Source of the DNA: Mucilaginibacter kameinonensis
GTDB taxonomy: Bacteria > Bacteroidota > Bacteroidia > Sphingobacteriales > Sphingobacteriaceae
Direction: 5' to 3'
DNA length: 64,000 bases
Assembly: GCF_003675385.1 (NCBI RefSeq)
Contig: NZ_RCWZ01000004.1
Span: forward strand, 434,001 to 498,000
Shown here: piece after piece, positions 41,675 through 52,009 of the stretch
How the letters are laid out: every line of letters begins with the position of its first letter
Position numbering within the stretch: position 1 is the stretch's first letter
Notes under the pieces: generated by a model
Told to the model about the DNA's origin: nothing
Seen by the model: the letters and a program-made list of their open reading frames with translations, nothing else
The model's database searches: none
Translations under genes and position numbers: made by a program

Positions 41675-43951
41675 TCAACTTTCCTTTCTGCCTGGTTTAT
41701 CGGATAGCCCCGTCCCCCATAATTTATTGGGCTTGCTCCCCATTATAAACTGCATTTTTCCGCCCGCCCGGATCATTTCATCCGTTATAAACGTGCGGCC
41801 ATACGGTTTACCGTTCAATTTAACCGACTGAATATAGATATTGTCCTTAGTCCGGTTTGACGTGATCACAAATGTTTTGTGAAATGGCAGGCGGACCGTG
41901 GCTTTTGCGAACCCTGGAGAACCAAACATATACACTCCGCTTGCCGGATTAACCGGATAAAAACCTAAACTGCTGAACAGGTACCATGCAGACATCTGGC
42001 CGCAGTCCTCATTACCGGCATACCCTTCCGGAGAACTACCATACATTTCTTCAGCTATTTTCGCTGTATAATATTGAGTTTTCCAGGGTTGGCCGGTAAA
42101 ATCATAAAGATAGGCGATATGATGGCTCGGTTCATTACCATGCGCATATTGCCCGATAAAGCCGGAAGCGTTGTTATTAATTTCGCCCTTGCTTTTAGCT
42201 GTAAAGAAAGTATCGAGCCTGGAAACAAAGTTTTCCTCTCCGCCCATCAGATCGACCAGGCCGTTAATATCCTGCGGAACGTACCATAAATATTGCCAGG
42301 CATTTCCCTCTGTATAAGGGTTTCCGCCGTTCCCCCCATACTGGAACGGATCAAAAGGGTTAAGCCATTCGCCATGATCATTTCTGGCCCGAAAAAAGCC
42401 CGGCCCGGGGTCAAAAAGATTTCGGTAATATTTTGAACGCCCGGAAAAAAAGAGGTAATCTTCCTCCTTACCAAGCTTTTTTGCAAGCCGGGCGACACAC
42501 CAATCGTCAAACGCAATTTCCAGCGTTAGGGAAACCGATTGGGATTGTCTGTTCTCCGGGACATAACCGTATTTGTTTAAAAGCCGGAATGGTGAACCGG
42601 GATGGTCCCGCAGCGAGGAGGCCTTTACCGCGTCGTAAACCTGCATTGCATTGATCCCCGGCAGTCCTTTCATGGCTGCATCGACGAGTACCGGTATGGC
42701 ATGGTTTCCGATCATACAGTAATTTTCCTGTCCCCAAAGTTGCCATATGGGCAGGTAGCCATAATCTCTATACTGGGATAACATGCTGCTGACGAAGGCT
42801 GCCGTCCGTTCCGGCTGTACCAATGTATACAGGGGGTGGGCGGCCCGGAAGGTGTCCCACAAGGAAAACGTACTGTAAAAGCCCCTTGTTGCTTTATGAA
42901 CGGTGTAGTCGATTGCCGTGTAATCGCCGTTCACATCAGCGTAATTATTAGGCTGGATGAAGGCATGGTAAAGCGCGGTATAAAAGCGCTTTTTCTTTTC
43001 ACTTTCACCCTCAACGCGAAGTTTGTTGAGTTCAGACTCCCATATGGCATCCGCTTTGGACACGGTGCCTTCAAAGTCCCAGCCCGGGATCTCGGCCATC
43101 AAATTCTGCCTGGCGTTTTCGACGCTCACTGTCGAAATCCCGATTTTGGTTAAAAGCCTCGAACCCGCGACATCGTCAAAATGCAATACAGCCCTTAAAT
43201 CAGTTCCGTTCAGCAGGGATTGATCAATATACTGGTCCCCCCCGTCAAATAAATCGGTCTTCTTGATTTTCCGGTTGAACTCCGCATAAAAATAAATCTT
43301 CCTCAATTTTGCCCAGCCGCTGATCACCCGGAACCCGCTGACCGCTTGGTCTCCGATAGCGTGCAGCTGAGCGGCTATGATACGGCAATTAAAAACACCT
43401 TTAGGCATGGAATGATCAAGATCCACCACCACTTTCGCGTCCTTTGTTCCGCCGGGGAAAGTGTACCTGTGAAAACCGGAATGCGCCGTAGCCGTCAATT
43501 CAACATTGATATTCCAGTCCCGGAGCTTCACCTGATAAATACCAGCCTTCGCGGTTTCTTCTTTATGGGAAAATCTTGAACCGTAACCGCTTGACGGATG
43601 CCCGGGGTCTCCTGCCCTGGTTTTTACTTCGCCTAAATAAGGCATAAACAGGATATCGTACAGGTCCGGGGCCCCGGTCCCGCTGAGATGGGTGTGGCTA
43701 AACCCGGCGATGTAGTTATCATTGTAGCTATAGCCAGATCCTGTTTCCCAGTTTGGCTCCGCCCTGGTATCGGGGCTTAACTGTACCATACCGAACGGCA
43801 CGGTGGCACCGGGATAGGTATTGCCGCCTAAACTGCCATGTGCGGCGCCTGTGCCGATAAAAGGGTCGACATAATTTGTTAGTTTTTCGGTCTGCCCGAA
43901 CGCTGACAGCGCAAGAACAATAGCCGGGACGACCAGAATATTTTTTTTCAT
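41675..43951 (-). CDS. GH92 alpha-mannosidase (first copy)
   Basis: An exported calcium-dependent exo-alpha-mannosidase of 758 residues. It has a signal peptide ending near SAFGQ. The N-terminal domain has YVDPFIGTGAAHGSLGGNTY and VPFGMVQLSPDT. The catalytic domain has STFSLWDTFRAAHPLYTL, EGNAWQYLWYVPQDINGL and GNEDCGQMSAWYLFSSLG, with the Glu and Asp residues typical of the family. GH92 enzymes trim alpha-1,2, -1,3 or -1,4 mannose from N-glycans or yeast mannan; the linkage is not predictable here. It lies 27 bases after the AraC gene on the same strand, as a two-gene operon opposite the SusC/D operon. Confidence 0.93.
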   Translation of the reverse strand: MKKNILVVPAIVLALSAFGQTEKLTNYVDPFIGTGAAHGSLGGNTYPGATVPFGMVQLSPDTRAEPNWETGSGYSYNDNYIAGFSHTHLSGTGAPDLYDILFMPYLGEVKTRAGDPGHPSSGYGSRFSHKEETAKAGIYQVKLRDWNINVELTATAHSGFHRYTFPGGTKDAKVVVDLDHSMPKGVFNCRIIAAQLHAIGDQAVSGFRVISGWAKLRKIYFYAEFNRKIKKTDLFDGGDQYIDQSLLNGTDLRAVLHFDDVAGSRLLTKIGISTVSVENARQNLMAEIPGWDFEGTVSKADAIWESELNKLRVEGESEKKKRFYTALYHAFIQPNNYADVNGDYTAIDYTVHKATRGFYSTFSLWDTFRAAHPLYTLVQPERTAAFVSSMLSQYRDYGYLPIWQLWGQENYCMIGNHAIPVLVDAAMKGLPGINAMQVYDAVKASSLRDHPGSPFRLLNKYGYVPENRQSQSVSLTLEIAFDDWCVARLAKKLGKEEDYLFFSGRSKYYRNLFDPGPGFFRARNDHGEWLNPFDPFQYGGNGGNPYTEGNAWQYLWYVPQDINGLVDLMGGEENFVSRLDTFFTAKSKGEINNNASGFIGQYAHGNEPSHHIAYLYDFTGQPWKTQYYTAKIAEEMYGSSPEGYAGNEDCGQMSAWYLFSSLGFYPVNPASGVYMFGSPGFAKATVRLPFHKTFVITSNRTKDNIYIQSVKLNGKPYGRTFITDEMIRAGGKMQFIMGSKPNKLWGTGLSDKPGRKES

Positions 43952-43978
43952 GAGGGTTATTTATGGTAAACGTGCAGG

Positions 43979-44881
43979 TTATGCGCCTGCTTTGGAGGAC
44001 ATTCGGTATTGGCCGGGCGACGAACCGATTAATTGTTTGAATACCCTCGAAAAATAAAAAGGGTCAACATATCCGAGATCCGACGCTACGGTTTTGATTT
44101 TATCATTACTCCGGAACAACAACTGGCATGCGCGCTGCATTTTTAACTGATTAAAATAATCAATAGGAGACGAGCCCGTTTCCTTTTTGAACACATAGGC
44201 AAAATGGGAAGCAGAGATATGCAGCCGTGCAGACATCTCTTCAACACTTAGTTTTTTATTGATATTCCTTCTCATAAAATTGATCGTTAACGCGATAATA
44301 TCACGATCAGCTTTTACGCTATCGTTATCATGCTTTTGAGGAAATAAAAGTGTTGCCAACAGGTGGTACAGGCTGAAATTGGCGTTGCAGACCTGCTCAA
44401 AACCAAGGCTGCGGTTTAGCGTATCGAACATTTTCTCCCAGAGTTCCAGGCCTTTTTCGTTAAAATGCACAGGCGCGGGCTGGTTCACAGCGTCAAGTTT
44501 AAGCGCTTCATTGAAAGCCTGGATAGTGGGCCCCGTAAAATAAAGCCAATGGATGGACCAGGGTGCATCTTTGTCCGCCCAATAATTGATATACTTATCA
44601 GTAGCCGGGATCACAATGTACTCGTTCCGGCGCAGTTCGAATTTCCTGTCCCCAAGCACGAGGTGCCCGATCCCCTTAACACAATAAATCAGGATATTAT
44701 CCCGGCTGCCTGACCTCCATTTCTGACATCCCTGAACAGCTTCCGGGAAGTACCCGATTTCAGTGATATAAATCTTGAATAACTCGGGAGCCATGGCTTT
44801 ATAACCCTTCAGAAGCTTCCATGGGATTTTAACGGCTTCACGCCTTGCAAAGCCATCGGTTTCTTTTAATTCGCTAAGCAT
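43979..44881 (-). CDS. AraC-family regulator of the glycan locus
   Basis: A 300-residue regulator. The N-terminal cupin-like sensing region runs to about 170 (YCVKGIGHLVLGDRKFELRR). The C-terminal double helix-turn-helix is at about 200-300 (KLSVEEMSARLHISASHFAY, then SDLGYVDPFYFSRVFKQLIG). I chose ATG 44881; a TTG two codons upstream is less likely. It is first in an operon with GH92 and divergent from SusC. A cluster of palindromes starts 28 bases upstream of it and is probably its own operator. The inducer is presumably a sugar released by the locus, by inference. Confidence 0.92.
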   Translation of the reverse strand: MLSELKETDGFARREAVKIPWKLLKGYKAMAPELFKIYITEIGYFPEAVQGCQKWRSGSRDNILIYCVKGIGHLVLGDRKFELRRNEYIVIPATDKYINYWADKDAPWSIHWLYFTGPTIQAFNEALKLDAVNQPAPVHFNEKGLELWEKMFDTLNRSLGFEQVCNANFSLYHLLATLLFPQKHDNDSVKADRDIIALTINFMRRNINKKLSVEEMSARLHISASHFAYVFKKETGSSPIDYFNQLKMQRACQLLFRSNDKIKTVASDLGYVDPFYFSRVFKQLIGSSPGQYRMSSKAGA

Positions 44882-44908
44882 AATCAAAGTTAAATCTATA
44901 ATTGGTTT

Positions 44909-44968
44909 TAGACATTACCGTCTATTTTTTAGACAACAATGTCTAAAACAATGCCATTATAGTCTAAA
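44909..44968. promoter_or_regulatory. TAGAC/GTCTA operator cluster upstream of the AraC gene
   Basis: Three elements occur within 60 bases. TAGAC-N6-GTCTA lies at 44909-44924. TTTTAGACA-N4-TGTCTAAAA, a perfect 9-bp inverted repeat, lies at 44927-44948. A further half-site AGTCTAAA lies at 44961-44968. This array of one half-site type points to regulator binding. Confidence 0.6.
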
Positions 44969-45551
44969 TAACAAGCATTTGCAAAATAATTAACATAATT
45001 GCAAACCTTTATGATCATTATGCCAATTTCGCATACTTTCAGAATTCAAGGTTATGGCCACCCCTTCTTACCTCCATCTACATCCCTCTGCAGTTGTAAA
45101 ATGTACACTTAGCGGGGGCCTGAAATGAGCTCCGCCATCCTGCCGGCACCCCAAAATTTTCATCAGCAATGCAGACGAAAAAGTGCAGGGTATCTTAAAA
45201 AAAACGGTGACGATTGCTGTTAAAAAATGGCAGGATTATACATTATTTTCCGGGCTTTCTCCATTTTTTCTGCCCCGGCGCGCCTCTACTTTTACAAAAC
45301 CAATTCTTAAACCTGAAAAGCCTATGATGAAATACATTTACGCTCAACTTTAACGCAACATGGATCCCGGCCCGGAAGGGTTCCCCGGGGATCAAAGTAA
45401 TTTTTTCGCTGCTTTTACGGAAGGCTGAGGCTTGTATTGCCATAAGATTACCTGACAGGATATTGCACGTCCTCTTGTTTCTTCCGCCAGCCAGTGACTT
45501 CTGTTTTACCCACACATTATAAACCACCAGAATAAACATTAACCCCTTTTT
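44969..45551. other. Upstream region of the SusC/D operon
   Basis: About 580 bases without a credible gene between the AraC operator cluster and SusC. It should carry the SusC promoter and a leader, but I found no clear -33/-7 pair or folded leader. Confidence 0.4.
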
Positions 45552-48500
45552 ATGAGAGAATTCTACAAAATGCTGCGGCACCTGCAGGCGCAGTTATCAA
45601 ATTGGAAGATGATTAAGACAGTCCCGGTATCTCTCGTGCTGCTGAGCCTGCTTTTTGCCGGACGGGCAGGAGCACAAACGAAGGTCACCGTCGTCGGAGC
45701 CGTAGTCGACACCGCTGGCAAGGCTATCATCGGCGCCAATATTTCGCCGGTAAACAAAAAAGGGAACAGCACATCCACGGATGAAAACGGAAAATTCATC
45801 CTTGATACAGAAACCGGTGCTGTTCTTAAGGTAAGTTATGTTGGTTTCGTTTCAAAAGAGATAACGATTACCGCCAACCAAAAGAGTTTTAAGATTATCT
45901 TAAAAGAAGCGAAAAGCGAATTTGACGAAGTCGTGGTCACCGCTTATAACAGGAAACAGACCCGGGAGGCCCTGGTCGGCTCTGTAACAACGGTCAAGCC
46001 GGGCAACCTGAAGATTCCGGCCAGCAACCTGACCAACGCGCTTGCCGGCCAGGTCGCGGGTATTATAGCCTACCAGCCGAGCGGACAGCCCGGCGTTGAC
46101 AATTCTAATTTTTTCATCCGGGGCGTGACTACATTTGGTTACAAACAAAGCCCGCTGATCCTGATCGACAACGTCGAACTGACTGCGTCCGACCTGGCGC
46201 GCCTGAACGTGGACGACATCGAAAGCTTTACTATTTTAAAAGACGCCAGCGCAACGGCCCTTTATGGAGCAAGGGGCGGGAACGGTGTGATCCTGGTAAA
46301 AACCAAAGAAGGCAAAGCGGGCAAAGCCCAAATCAATGTGAGGGTGGAAAACTCCTCGTCGCAGTCAGTTAAAAACCTTCAGCTGGCTGATCCGATCACC
46401 TATATGAGATTATTTAATGAGGCTACAAGTACCCGTTACCCGCTTAACCCGCTTCCATACACTGAAAATCAGATCATCAACACGCAAAACACCATCAATC
46501 ACGCACCGGGGAGCAACCCATATGTCTACCCTGCGGTAGACTGGCTGGCCATGCTCTTTAAAAAGCGGACCAGCACGCAACGAGGGGATATGAGTGTACA
46601 GGGCGGCGGCGGGGTGGCGCGTTATTACGTTGCGGGGTCCTATGACAATGACAATGGCATCCTGAGGACCGATATCCGGAACAACAATAACAACAATGTG
46701 AAATTTCAGAATTATCAGCTCCGGTCCAATGTCAATATCAACCTGACCAATAAAACGGAACTCATCGTGCGCCTGTCCGGCAACTTTAATGAATATAACG
46801 GCCCGCGGACAAATGATGCTTCGCTTTCGACCGATCTGTATAACCTGGTCATGCATACCAGTCCCGTTGATTTTCCTGCATATTTCCCTGCCGATTCTGC
46901 AAATTTAAAAACTAAGCACATCTTGTTCGGCAACACAGCCGCATCCAGCGGCCTGGGCAATTATAAATATATCAACCCGTATGCGAATTTGCTTTCCGGT
47001 CACCAGAATTTCTCCGAATCCAGGATGCTCGCGCAGCTTGAGCTGAACCAGAACCTGGATTTCCTCACCACCGGATTGAATTTCCACGCGATCTTCAGCA
47101 CCAACCGCTACGCCCGTTTCCAGTCAGAAATGCACTATGACCCGTTTTATTATACCTATGATAACTATGACAAGATAACCAATCAATACACGCTGCACTG
47201 GATCAACGACCAACCCGGCCAGGCCAGGGAATACCTGAGTTACTCACCAGGCGCCAGTACGCTGAGCACATTTCTGTACCTGCAGGGCGTTTTGGATTAT
47301 TCGAGGACCTTTGCGACCAATCATAACATCAGCGCTTCTTTGATCGGGACGCAGCAACAGACCCGGAACGCCAACGCGGGGAGCCTGTTCGACTCCCTCC
47401 CCTTCCGCAATGAAACCCTGGCGGGCAGAGCGACTTATTCATACAAAGGCCGCTACTACCTGGAATTCAACTTCGGTTACAACGGTTCAGAGCGCTTCAA
47501 CGCAAACCACCGATTTGGATTTTTCCCTACCATCGGGGCTTCATGGATCATATCAGACGAGAAATTCTGGGGCGCCCTGTATAATATTTTTGACCGCTTT
47601 AAGCTCCGGGGCAGTTACGGACTGGTAGGTAACGACCAGATCGGCAGCCAGCGTTTCTTTTACCTCTCTGATGTCAACCTTAATGGCGGGAACTCGGCAG
47701 CTTTCGGGACGAATAACGGCTACTCACATAACGGCGTCAGTATCAATAGCTATGAAAATGATGACGTAACCTGGGAAACGTCCAAACAGACTAACCTGGG
47801 TCTTGAATTTACGGTAAAAAAGAAAATAAATGTCATTGCCGAGGTTTACAACAACAACAAATATAATATCCTCCAGAACCGGGGTGTCGTACAGCCGACG
47901 CTGGGCCTGGAGGCAGGGATCTCAGCCAACATCGGCAAGGTAAATTCCAAAGGGATAGACATTCAGATCGACGGTTCTCAAAATATCGGAAAGGACTTTT
48001 CTTTCGGCTTAAGGGGCAATTTCACCTATTCCAAAAACAAATATACCCAGATTGAGGAACCGCACTGGCTGGAAGCATCCCGGTATTTATTGGGACAACC
48101 GCTGAACCGGCAATACGGCTATATCGCTGAAAGGCTTTTTGTTGATGATAATGAAGCGGCAAATTCCCCAAAACAGATTTTTAGCTCAAGCGGCACCCAA
48201 CCTAAGGGTGGGGATATCAAATACAGGGACCTCAACGGGGATGGTAAAATAGACGGTGCCGACCAAACTTATATTGGTTATCCCACAGTACCTCAGATCG
48301 TATACGGCTTCGGCTTAACCACAAGCTACAAGAACTTCGATCTCTCCGGCTTCTTCCAGGGACAGGCCAAGGTGTCTTTTTTCATTGACCCCGCCCGTAC
48401 CGCACCGTTCATCAAAAGCCCGGATTCCTATTATACCGGGAATACCCAACTGTTAAAGGCTTTTGCAGATGACCATTGGTCTGAGGACAACCAGAACCTG

Positions 48501-48797
48501 TATGCGCTTTACCCGCGCTTCGGCCCGGACGGGGGCATCATCGAAAACAACAGGCAATCGAGCACCTGGTGGCTGCGCGACGGCAGCTTCCTCAGGCTCA
48601 AATCGGTTGAATTCGGTTACTCCCTGCCTGCAAGGATAACCAAAGCGTTAAATGTAAAAAAAGCAAGGATCTATTTCAACGGCCTCAACCTGCTTACCTG
48701 GAGCCCATTCAAGCTATGGGACCCGGAACAGGGAGGCAATGCCTTTGCCTACCCGGTTCAAAAGGTATTTAATATTGGTCTGAACGTCAATTTATAG
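45552..48797 (+). CDS. SusC/RagA-family TonB-linked glycan transporter
   Basis: A complete 1081-residue outer-membrane transporter. It has a signal peptide ending near GRAGAQ, the carboxypeptidase-like N-terminal domain (VTVVGAVVDTAGKAIIGANI), FDEVVVTAYNRKQTREALVG, and a plug with ESFTILKDASATALYGARG and GVILVKTKEG. The barrel ends KVFNIGLNVNL. It works with the SusD lipoprotein encoded 22 bases downstream to import oligosaccharides. The ATG at 45552 gives a 19-residue extension before a second candidate ATG at 45609 (MIKTVPVSLVLLSLLF); the latter gives a more standard signal peptide. The neighbouring GH92 and GH29 enzymes suggest mannose/fucose-containing glycans. Confidence 0.95.
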   Translation: MREFYKMLRHLQAQLSNWKMIKTVPVSLVLLSLLFAGRAGAQTKVTVVGAVVDTAGKAIIGANISPVNKKGNSTSTDENGKFILDTETGAVLKVSYVGFVSKEITITANQKSFKIILKEAKSEFDEVVVTAYNRKQTREALVGSVTTVKPGNLKIPASNLTNALAGQVAGIIAYQPSGQPGVDNSNFFIRGVTTFGYKQSPLILIDNVELTASDLARLNVDDIESFTILKDASATALYGARGGNGVILVKTKEGKAGKAQINVRVENSSSQSVKNLQLADPITYMRLFNEATSTRYPLNPLPYTENQIINTQNTINHAPGSNPYVYPAVDWLAMLFKKRTSTQRGDMSVQGGGGVARYYVAGSYDNDNGILRTDIRNNNNNNVKFQNYQLRSNVNINLTNKTELIVRLSGNFNEYNGPRTNDASLSTDLYNLVMHTSPVDFPAYFPADSANLKTKHILFGNTAASSGLGNYKYINPYANLLSGHQNFSESRMLAQLELNQNLDFLTTGLNFHAIFSTNRYARFQSEMHYDPFYYTYDNYDKITNQYTLHWINDQPGQAREYLSYSPGASTLSTFLYLQGVLDYSRTFATNHNISASLIGTQQQTRNANAGSLFDSLPFRNETLAGRATYSYKGRYYLEFNFGYNGSERFNANHRFGFFPTIGASWIISDEKFWGALYNIFDRFKLRGSYGLVGNDQIGSQRFFYLSDVNLNGGNSAAFGTNNGYSHNGVSINSYENDDVTWETSKQTNLGLEFTVKKKINVIAEVYNNNKYNILQNRGVVQPTLGLEAGISANIGKVNSKGIDIQIDGSQNIGKDFSFGLRGNFTYSKNKYTQIEEPHWLEASRYLLGQPLNRQYGYIAERLFVDDNEAANSPKQIFSSSGTQPKGGDIKYRDLNGDGKIDGADQTYIGYPTVPQIVYGFGLTTSYKNFDLSGFFQGQAKVSFFIDPARTAPFIKSPDSYYTGNTQLLKAFADDHWSEDNQNLYALYPRFGPDGGIIENNRQSSTWWLRDGSFLRLKSVEFGYSLPARITKALNVKKARIYFNGLNLLTWSPFKLWDPEQGGNAFAYPVQKVFNIGLNVNL

Positions 48798-48819
48798 TTA
48801 ACACAAAAAATTAAAAGAA

Positions 48820-50733
48820 ATGAAATCCAATCATAAATTCATCTTCCTGATCCTGCTGACGGTTTTCTGCCATTCGTGCAAAAAATATCTTGACGTCACT
48901 CCCGATAATGTAGGCACCATTGATTATGCGTTCAGAAACAGGAACGAGGCGGAGAATTACCTGTTTACCTGCTATTCACAATTGCAGCGTTATAATCTGC
49001 CGCAGTACAATGCAGGTTTCGTTACCTCGTCAGAGATCATCTTCCCCAACAATTTAAGCGACAACTCGAGTATCGATATCACCGGCTTTAACCTGATCAG
49101 GGGCTCCCAGAACAGCCAGAACCCGGGACTTAATTTCTGGGACGGCAACAATGGCGGGCAGGCAACTTTCAAGGCCCTGAGGCAATGTAATACCATGCTG
49201 GAGAACATAGACAAGCCGGTTGATTTAGGGGCCGCTGAAAAGAAAAGATGGATAGCCGAAGTAAAGTTCCTGAAGGCCTATTATCATTTTTACCTGTTCC
49301 GCTTATACGGCCCGATCCCCATCGTGGATAAGAACCTTCCGATCAACGCCTCTACCGAAGAGGTCAAAGTTAAAAGGGCGCCTGTCGATTCGGTTGTCAA
49401 TTATATGGTCAGGTTACTGGACGAAGCCGCTCCCGACCTTCCGCCTGTTATCCTGAACCAGGCCAAGGAACTGGGCCGGATCACCATGCCGATCGCGCTC
49501 GCTGTGAAGGCACAGATACTGGCTACTTCGGCGAGCCCCTTGTTTAACGGGAACCCTGATTATGCGTCCGTTAAAAACAAGGACGGGCAGCCATTGTTCA
49601 GCAACACCTATGATGCCGGCAAATGGGACAAAGCGGCGGCGGCATGCCTGGAAGCCATTACTGTTGCCGAAGCCGACGGCGTGAAACTCCACACTTTCCT
49701 GCCGCCTGCCAATATCCCGTCCAATCTTACCGACTCCCTTAAAAAAGTGCTGACGATACAGACTTCGGTTACAGAAAAGTGGGATGTAAACACGGAATTG
49801 ATCTGGGCATTAAACAGCAACTTTGATTATCAAACCTATTGCGGCCCGCGTTTAACGTCCAAGTCTGCCTCTAATATTACCTTCCAGGGAACATTTGCAG
49901 TTCCTATTTCAGAGCAGGAATTATTTTACACGGACAAGGGCGTTCCGATTAACGAAGACAAAACCTGGGACTATCAGAACCGGTTTGATATCAGGACCGG
50001 CGATGAGGCCAACAGGTTCTACATCGGGAAAGGTTACGAAACCATCAAAGCGCATTTCAACAGGGAACCCAGGTTCTACGCGGATATCGCCTTTGACGGA
50101 GGCGTATGGTATGGCAATGGCAACTTCGATCCGGAGGGAGCTTATTACGTACAGGGACGGGGGCCCACTTCGCTGGCCGGGCCGAAAGACAATATCCGGA
50201 TCAACGTTGCCGGATACTGGCCCAAAAAACTCGTTAATTACTTAACCGTACATGATGACGGCTATACATTGAGCGATTTTCACATGCCGCTCATGCGGCT
50301 TGCAGACCTTTATCTTCTGTATGCTGAAACGTTAAATGAACAGGGCAAGCCATTTGCAACCGTAGTGCCTTATCTGGATAAGGTAAGGGAAAGGGCCGGG
50401 CTGCCCGGTGTGGTCGAAGCCTGGACCAGCTATTCCAAAAACCCCGATAAATATGCCAGTAAGGACGGTTTGCGTCAAATCATCCACCAGGAACGAAGGA
50501 TAGAGCTCGCGTTTGAAGGCCAGGCCGGATGGGACCTGCGCCGATGGAAAGAATTACAACAGATCCTGAGCAAGCCCCTTCAGGGCTGGAATGTTTATGA
50601 ACCCTCGTCCATTAACTATTACCGGCCCCGCACGCTGGTCACGCCGGTATTTAACGTGAGGGATTATTTGTGGCCGATCGCTGCCGACGACCTGATATAC
50701 AATAACTATCTGGCCCAAAACTTAAACTGGTAA
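48820..50733 (+). CDS. SusD/RagB-family glycan-binding lipoprotein
   Basis: A 637-residue surface lipoprotein that captures glycan at the lid of the SusC channel. It has a signal sequence with lipobox cysteine (FCHSCKKYLDVTP), the SusD-typical early segment NEAENYLFTCYSQLQRY, TPR-like helices in the middle (AEVKFLKAYYHFYLFRLYG), and the C-terminal IHQERRIELAFEGQAGWDLR with RWKELQQ. It follows SusC directly and precedes two small lipoprotein genes on the same strand. Confidence 0.95.
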   Translation: MKSNHKFIFLILLTVFCHSCKKYLDVTPDNVGTIDYAFRNRNEAENYLFTCYSQLQRYNLPQYNAGFVTSSEIIFPNNLSDNSSIDITGFNLIRGSQNSQNPGLNFWDGNNGGQATFKALRQCNTMLENIDKPVDLGAAEKKRWIAEVKFLKAYYHFYLFRLYGPIPIVDKNLPINASTEEVKVKRAPVDSVVNYMVRLLDEAAPDLPPVILNQAKELGRITMPIALAVKAQILATSASPLFNGNPDYASVKNKDGQPLFSNTYDAGKWDKAAAACLEAITVAEADGVKLHTFLPPANIPSNLTDSLKKVLTIQTSVTEKWDVNTELIWALNSNFDYQTYCGPRLTSKSASNITFQGTFAVPISEQELFYTDKGVPINEDKTWDYQNRFDIRTGDEANRFYIGKGYETIKAHFNREPRFYADIAFDGGVWYGNGNFDPEGAYYVQGRGPTSLAGPKDNIRINVAGYWPKKLVNYLTVHDDGYTLSDFHMPLMRLADLYLLYAETLNEQGKPFATVVPYLDKVRERAGLPGVVEAWTSYSKNPDKYASKDGLRQIIHQERRIELAFEGQAGWDLRRWKELQQILSKPLQGWNVYEPSSINYYRPRTLVTPVFNVRDYLWPIAADDLIYNNYLAQNLNW

Positions 50734-50738
50734 CATTT

Positions 50739-51989
50739 ATGCGCTCAATCATGAAGAAAGTTAAAAACATATTACTGTTGCTGTCTTTTTCGATAATGAC
50801 AGTTATACTATCGTGTAAACGAAATGACGGTTACAATGACCCGGTATCCAAAGACCCGACCAAGCCGGGCGTCGTAAGCAACGTTAAGGTAACCGATTAT
50901 AACGGCGGTTCATACATCACTTACGATCTGCCGAATTCAGAAAACATCCTGTATGTACTGGCCAGTTATTCCATCAGGAATGGCGTAACCAGAGAAACAA
51001 AAGCGTCCTATTACAGTGATACCGTGAACGTCGAAGGTTTTGCCAAAGCGCAGGAATATAATGTTACGCTGTATACGGTCAGCCGCTCCAATGTCAAATC
51101 GGACCCGGTGACGGTCAAAGTGCACCCATTGACCCCGGTATACGAGTTAGTCAGACAGGACCTGTCCCTGCAAAGCGATTTCGGCGGCGTCAATGTAAAG
51201 TCATTGAACCTGTTTAAAAAAGATATAGGTGTAGTGATCACCGCCTTCAACCAATCAACCCACCAGATGGAAGTCGAGGATCAGCACTATACGAATACGG
51301 ATACGATTGATTACTCATTACGGGGCTACAGCACCGCCTCCCGCGAATTCGGGGTTTATGTTACCGATAAATTCGGTAACGTCTCCGACACCCTGAAACA
51401 CACCCTCAGTCCATTGCTGGAGGTGATGCTGGACAAAAGCCTGTTCAGTACTTACCTGTTGCCTTCAGATACACCGATAGGTTATGGATGGGTTACTTCC
51501 AATTTATGGGATGGCAGAACAGATGGCAGTTCGGCCGGCTGGCATACCGAGCCCGGCCACACTCCGCCATTCGTGACAACTTTCAACGTAGGCAAGAGTT
51601 ATAAATTAAGCCGGTTTGTGATCTGGGAACGACCTGACGACGGGCAGATCATTTATTCATTCGCGCATGGGAACCCCAAATTTTTTACGCTCTGGGGATC
51701 AAATGCACCGTCTCCAAAGGATGCCAGCCTGCCACTTTCTTCAGCTGTCGGGACCGTGGTGGGCGATTGGATCAATCTGGGGAATTTCCGTTACCCTAAT
51801 CCGCCCTCAGGGTTACCGCCGATAAGCCATAACGCGGCGGATAATGCCTTTGTACTGGCTGGGGTGAATTTCAATGTTTCCATAGATGACCCCGCGATTC
51901 ATTTCTTAAGGTTTTCAGTGTCACAAAATTGGGAAAACGGGGACATCGCCCATTTCATGGAAATCTCCCTGTATGGCCAGCCTCAGTAA
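50739..51989 (+). CDS. SusE-position surface lipoprotein (DUF4959/DUF5000-like)
   Basis: A 416-residue lipoprotein with a lipobox near VILSCKRN. The first half has Ig-like beta domains (VSNVKVTDYNGGSYITYDLP). The second half is discoidin-like (LWDGRTDGSSAGWHTEPG, then FRFSVSQNWENG-type strands near the end) as in DUF5000 proteins. Such proteins occur after SusD and bind glycan at the cell surface. ATG 50739 is used; ATG 50751 (MKKVKN) is a good alternative. The gap to SusD is only five bases. Confidence 0.82.
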   Translation: MRSIMKKVKNILLLLSFSIMTVILSCKRNDGYNDPVSKDPTKPGVVSNVKVTDYNGGSYITYDLPNSENILYVLASYSIRNGVTRETKASYYSDTVNVEGFAKAQEYNVTLYTVSRSNVKSDPVTVKVHPLTPVYELVRQDLSLQSDFGGVNVKSLNLFKKDIGVVITAFNQSTHQMEVEDQHYTNTDTIDYSLRGYSTASREFGVYVTDKFGNVSDTLKHTLSPLLEVMLDKSLFSTYLLPSDTPIGYGWVTSNLWDGRTDGSSAGWHTEPGHTPPFVTTFNVGKSYKLSRFVIWERPDDGQIIYSFAHGNPKFFTLWGSNAPSPKDASLPLSSAVGTVVGDWINLGNFRYPNPPSGLPPISHNAADNAFVLAGVNFNVSIDDPAIHFLRFSVSQNWENGDIAHFMEISLYGQPQ

Positions 51990-52009
51990 TCATTATTAAA
52001 GCAAAGAAA

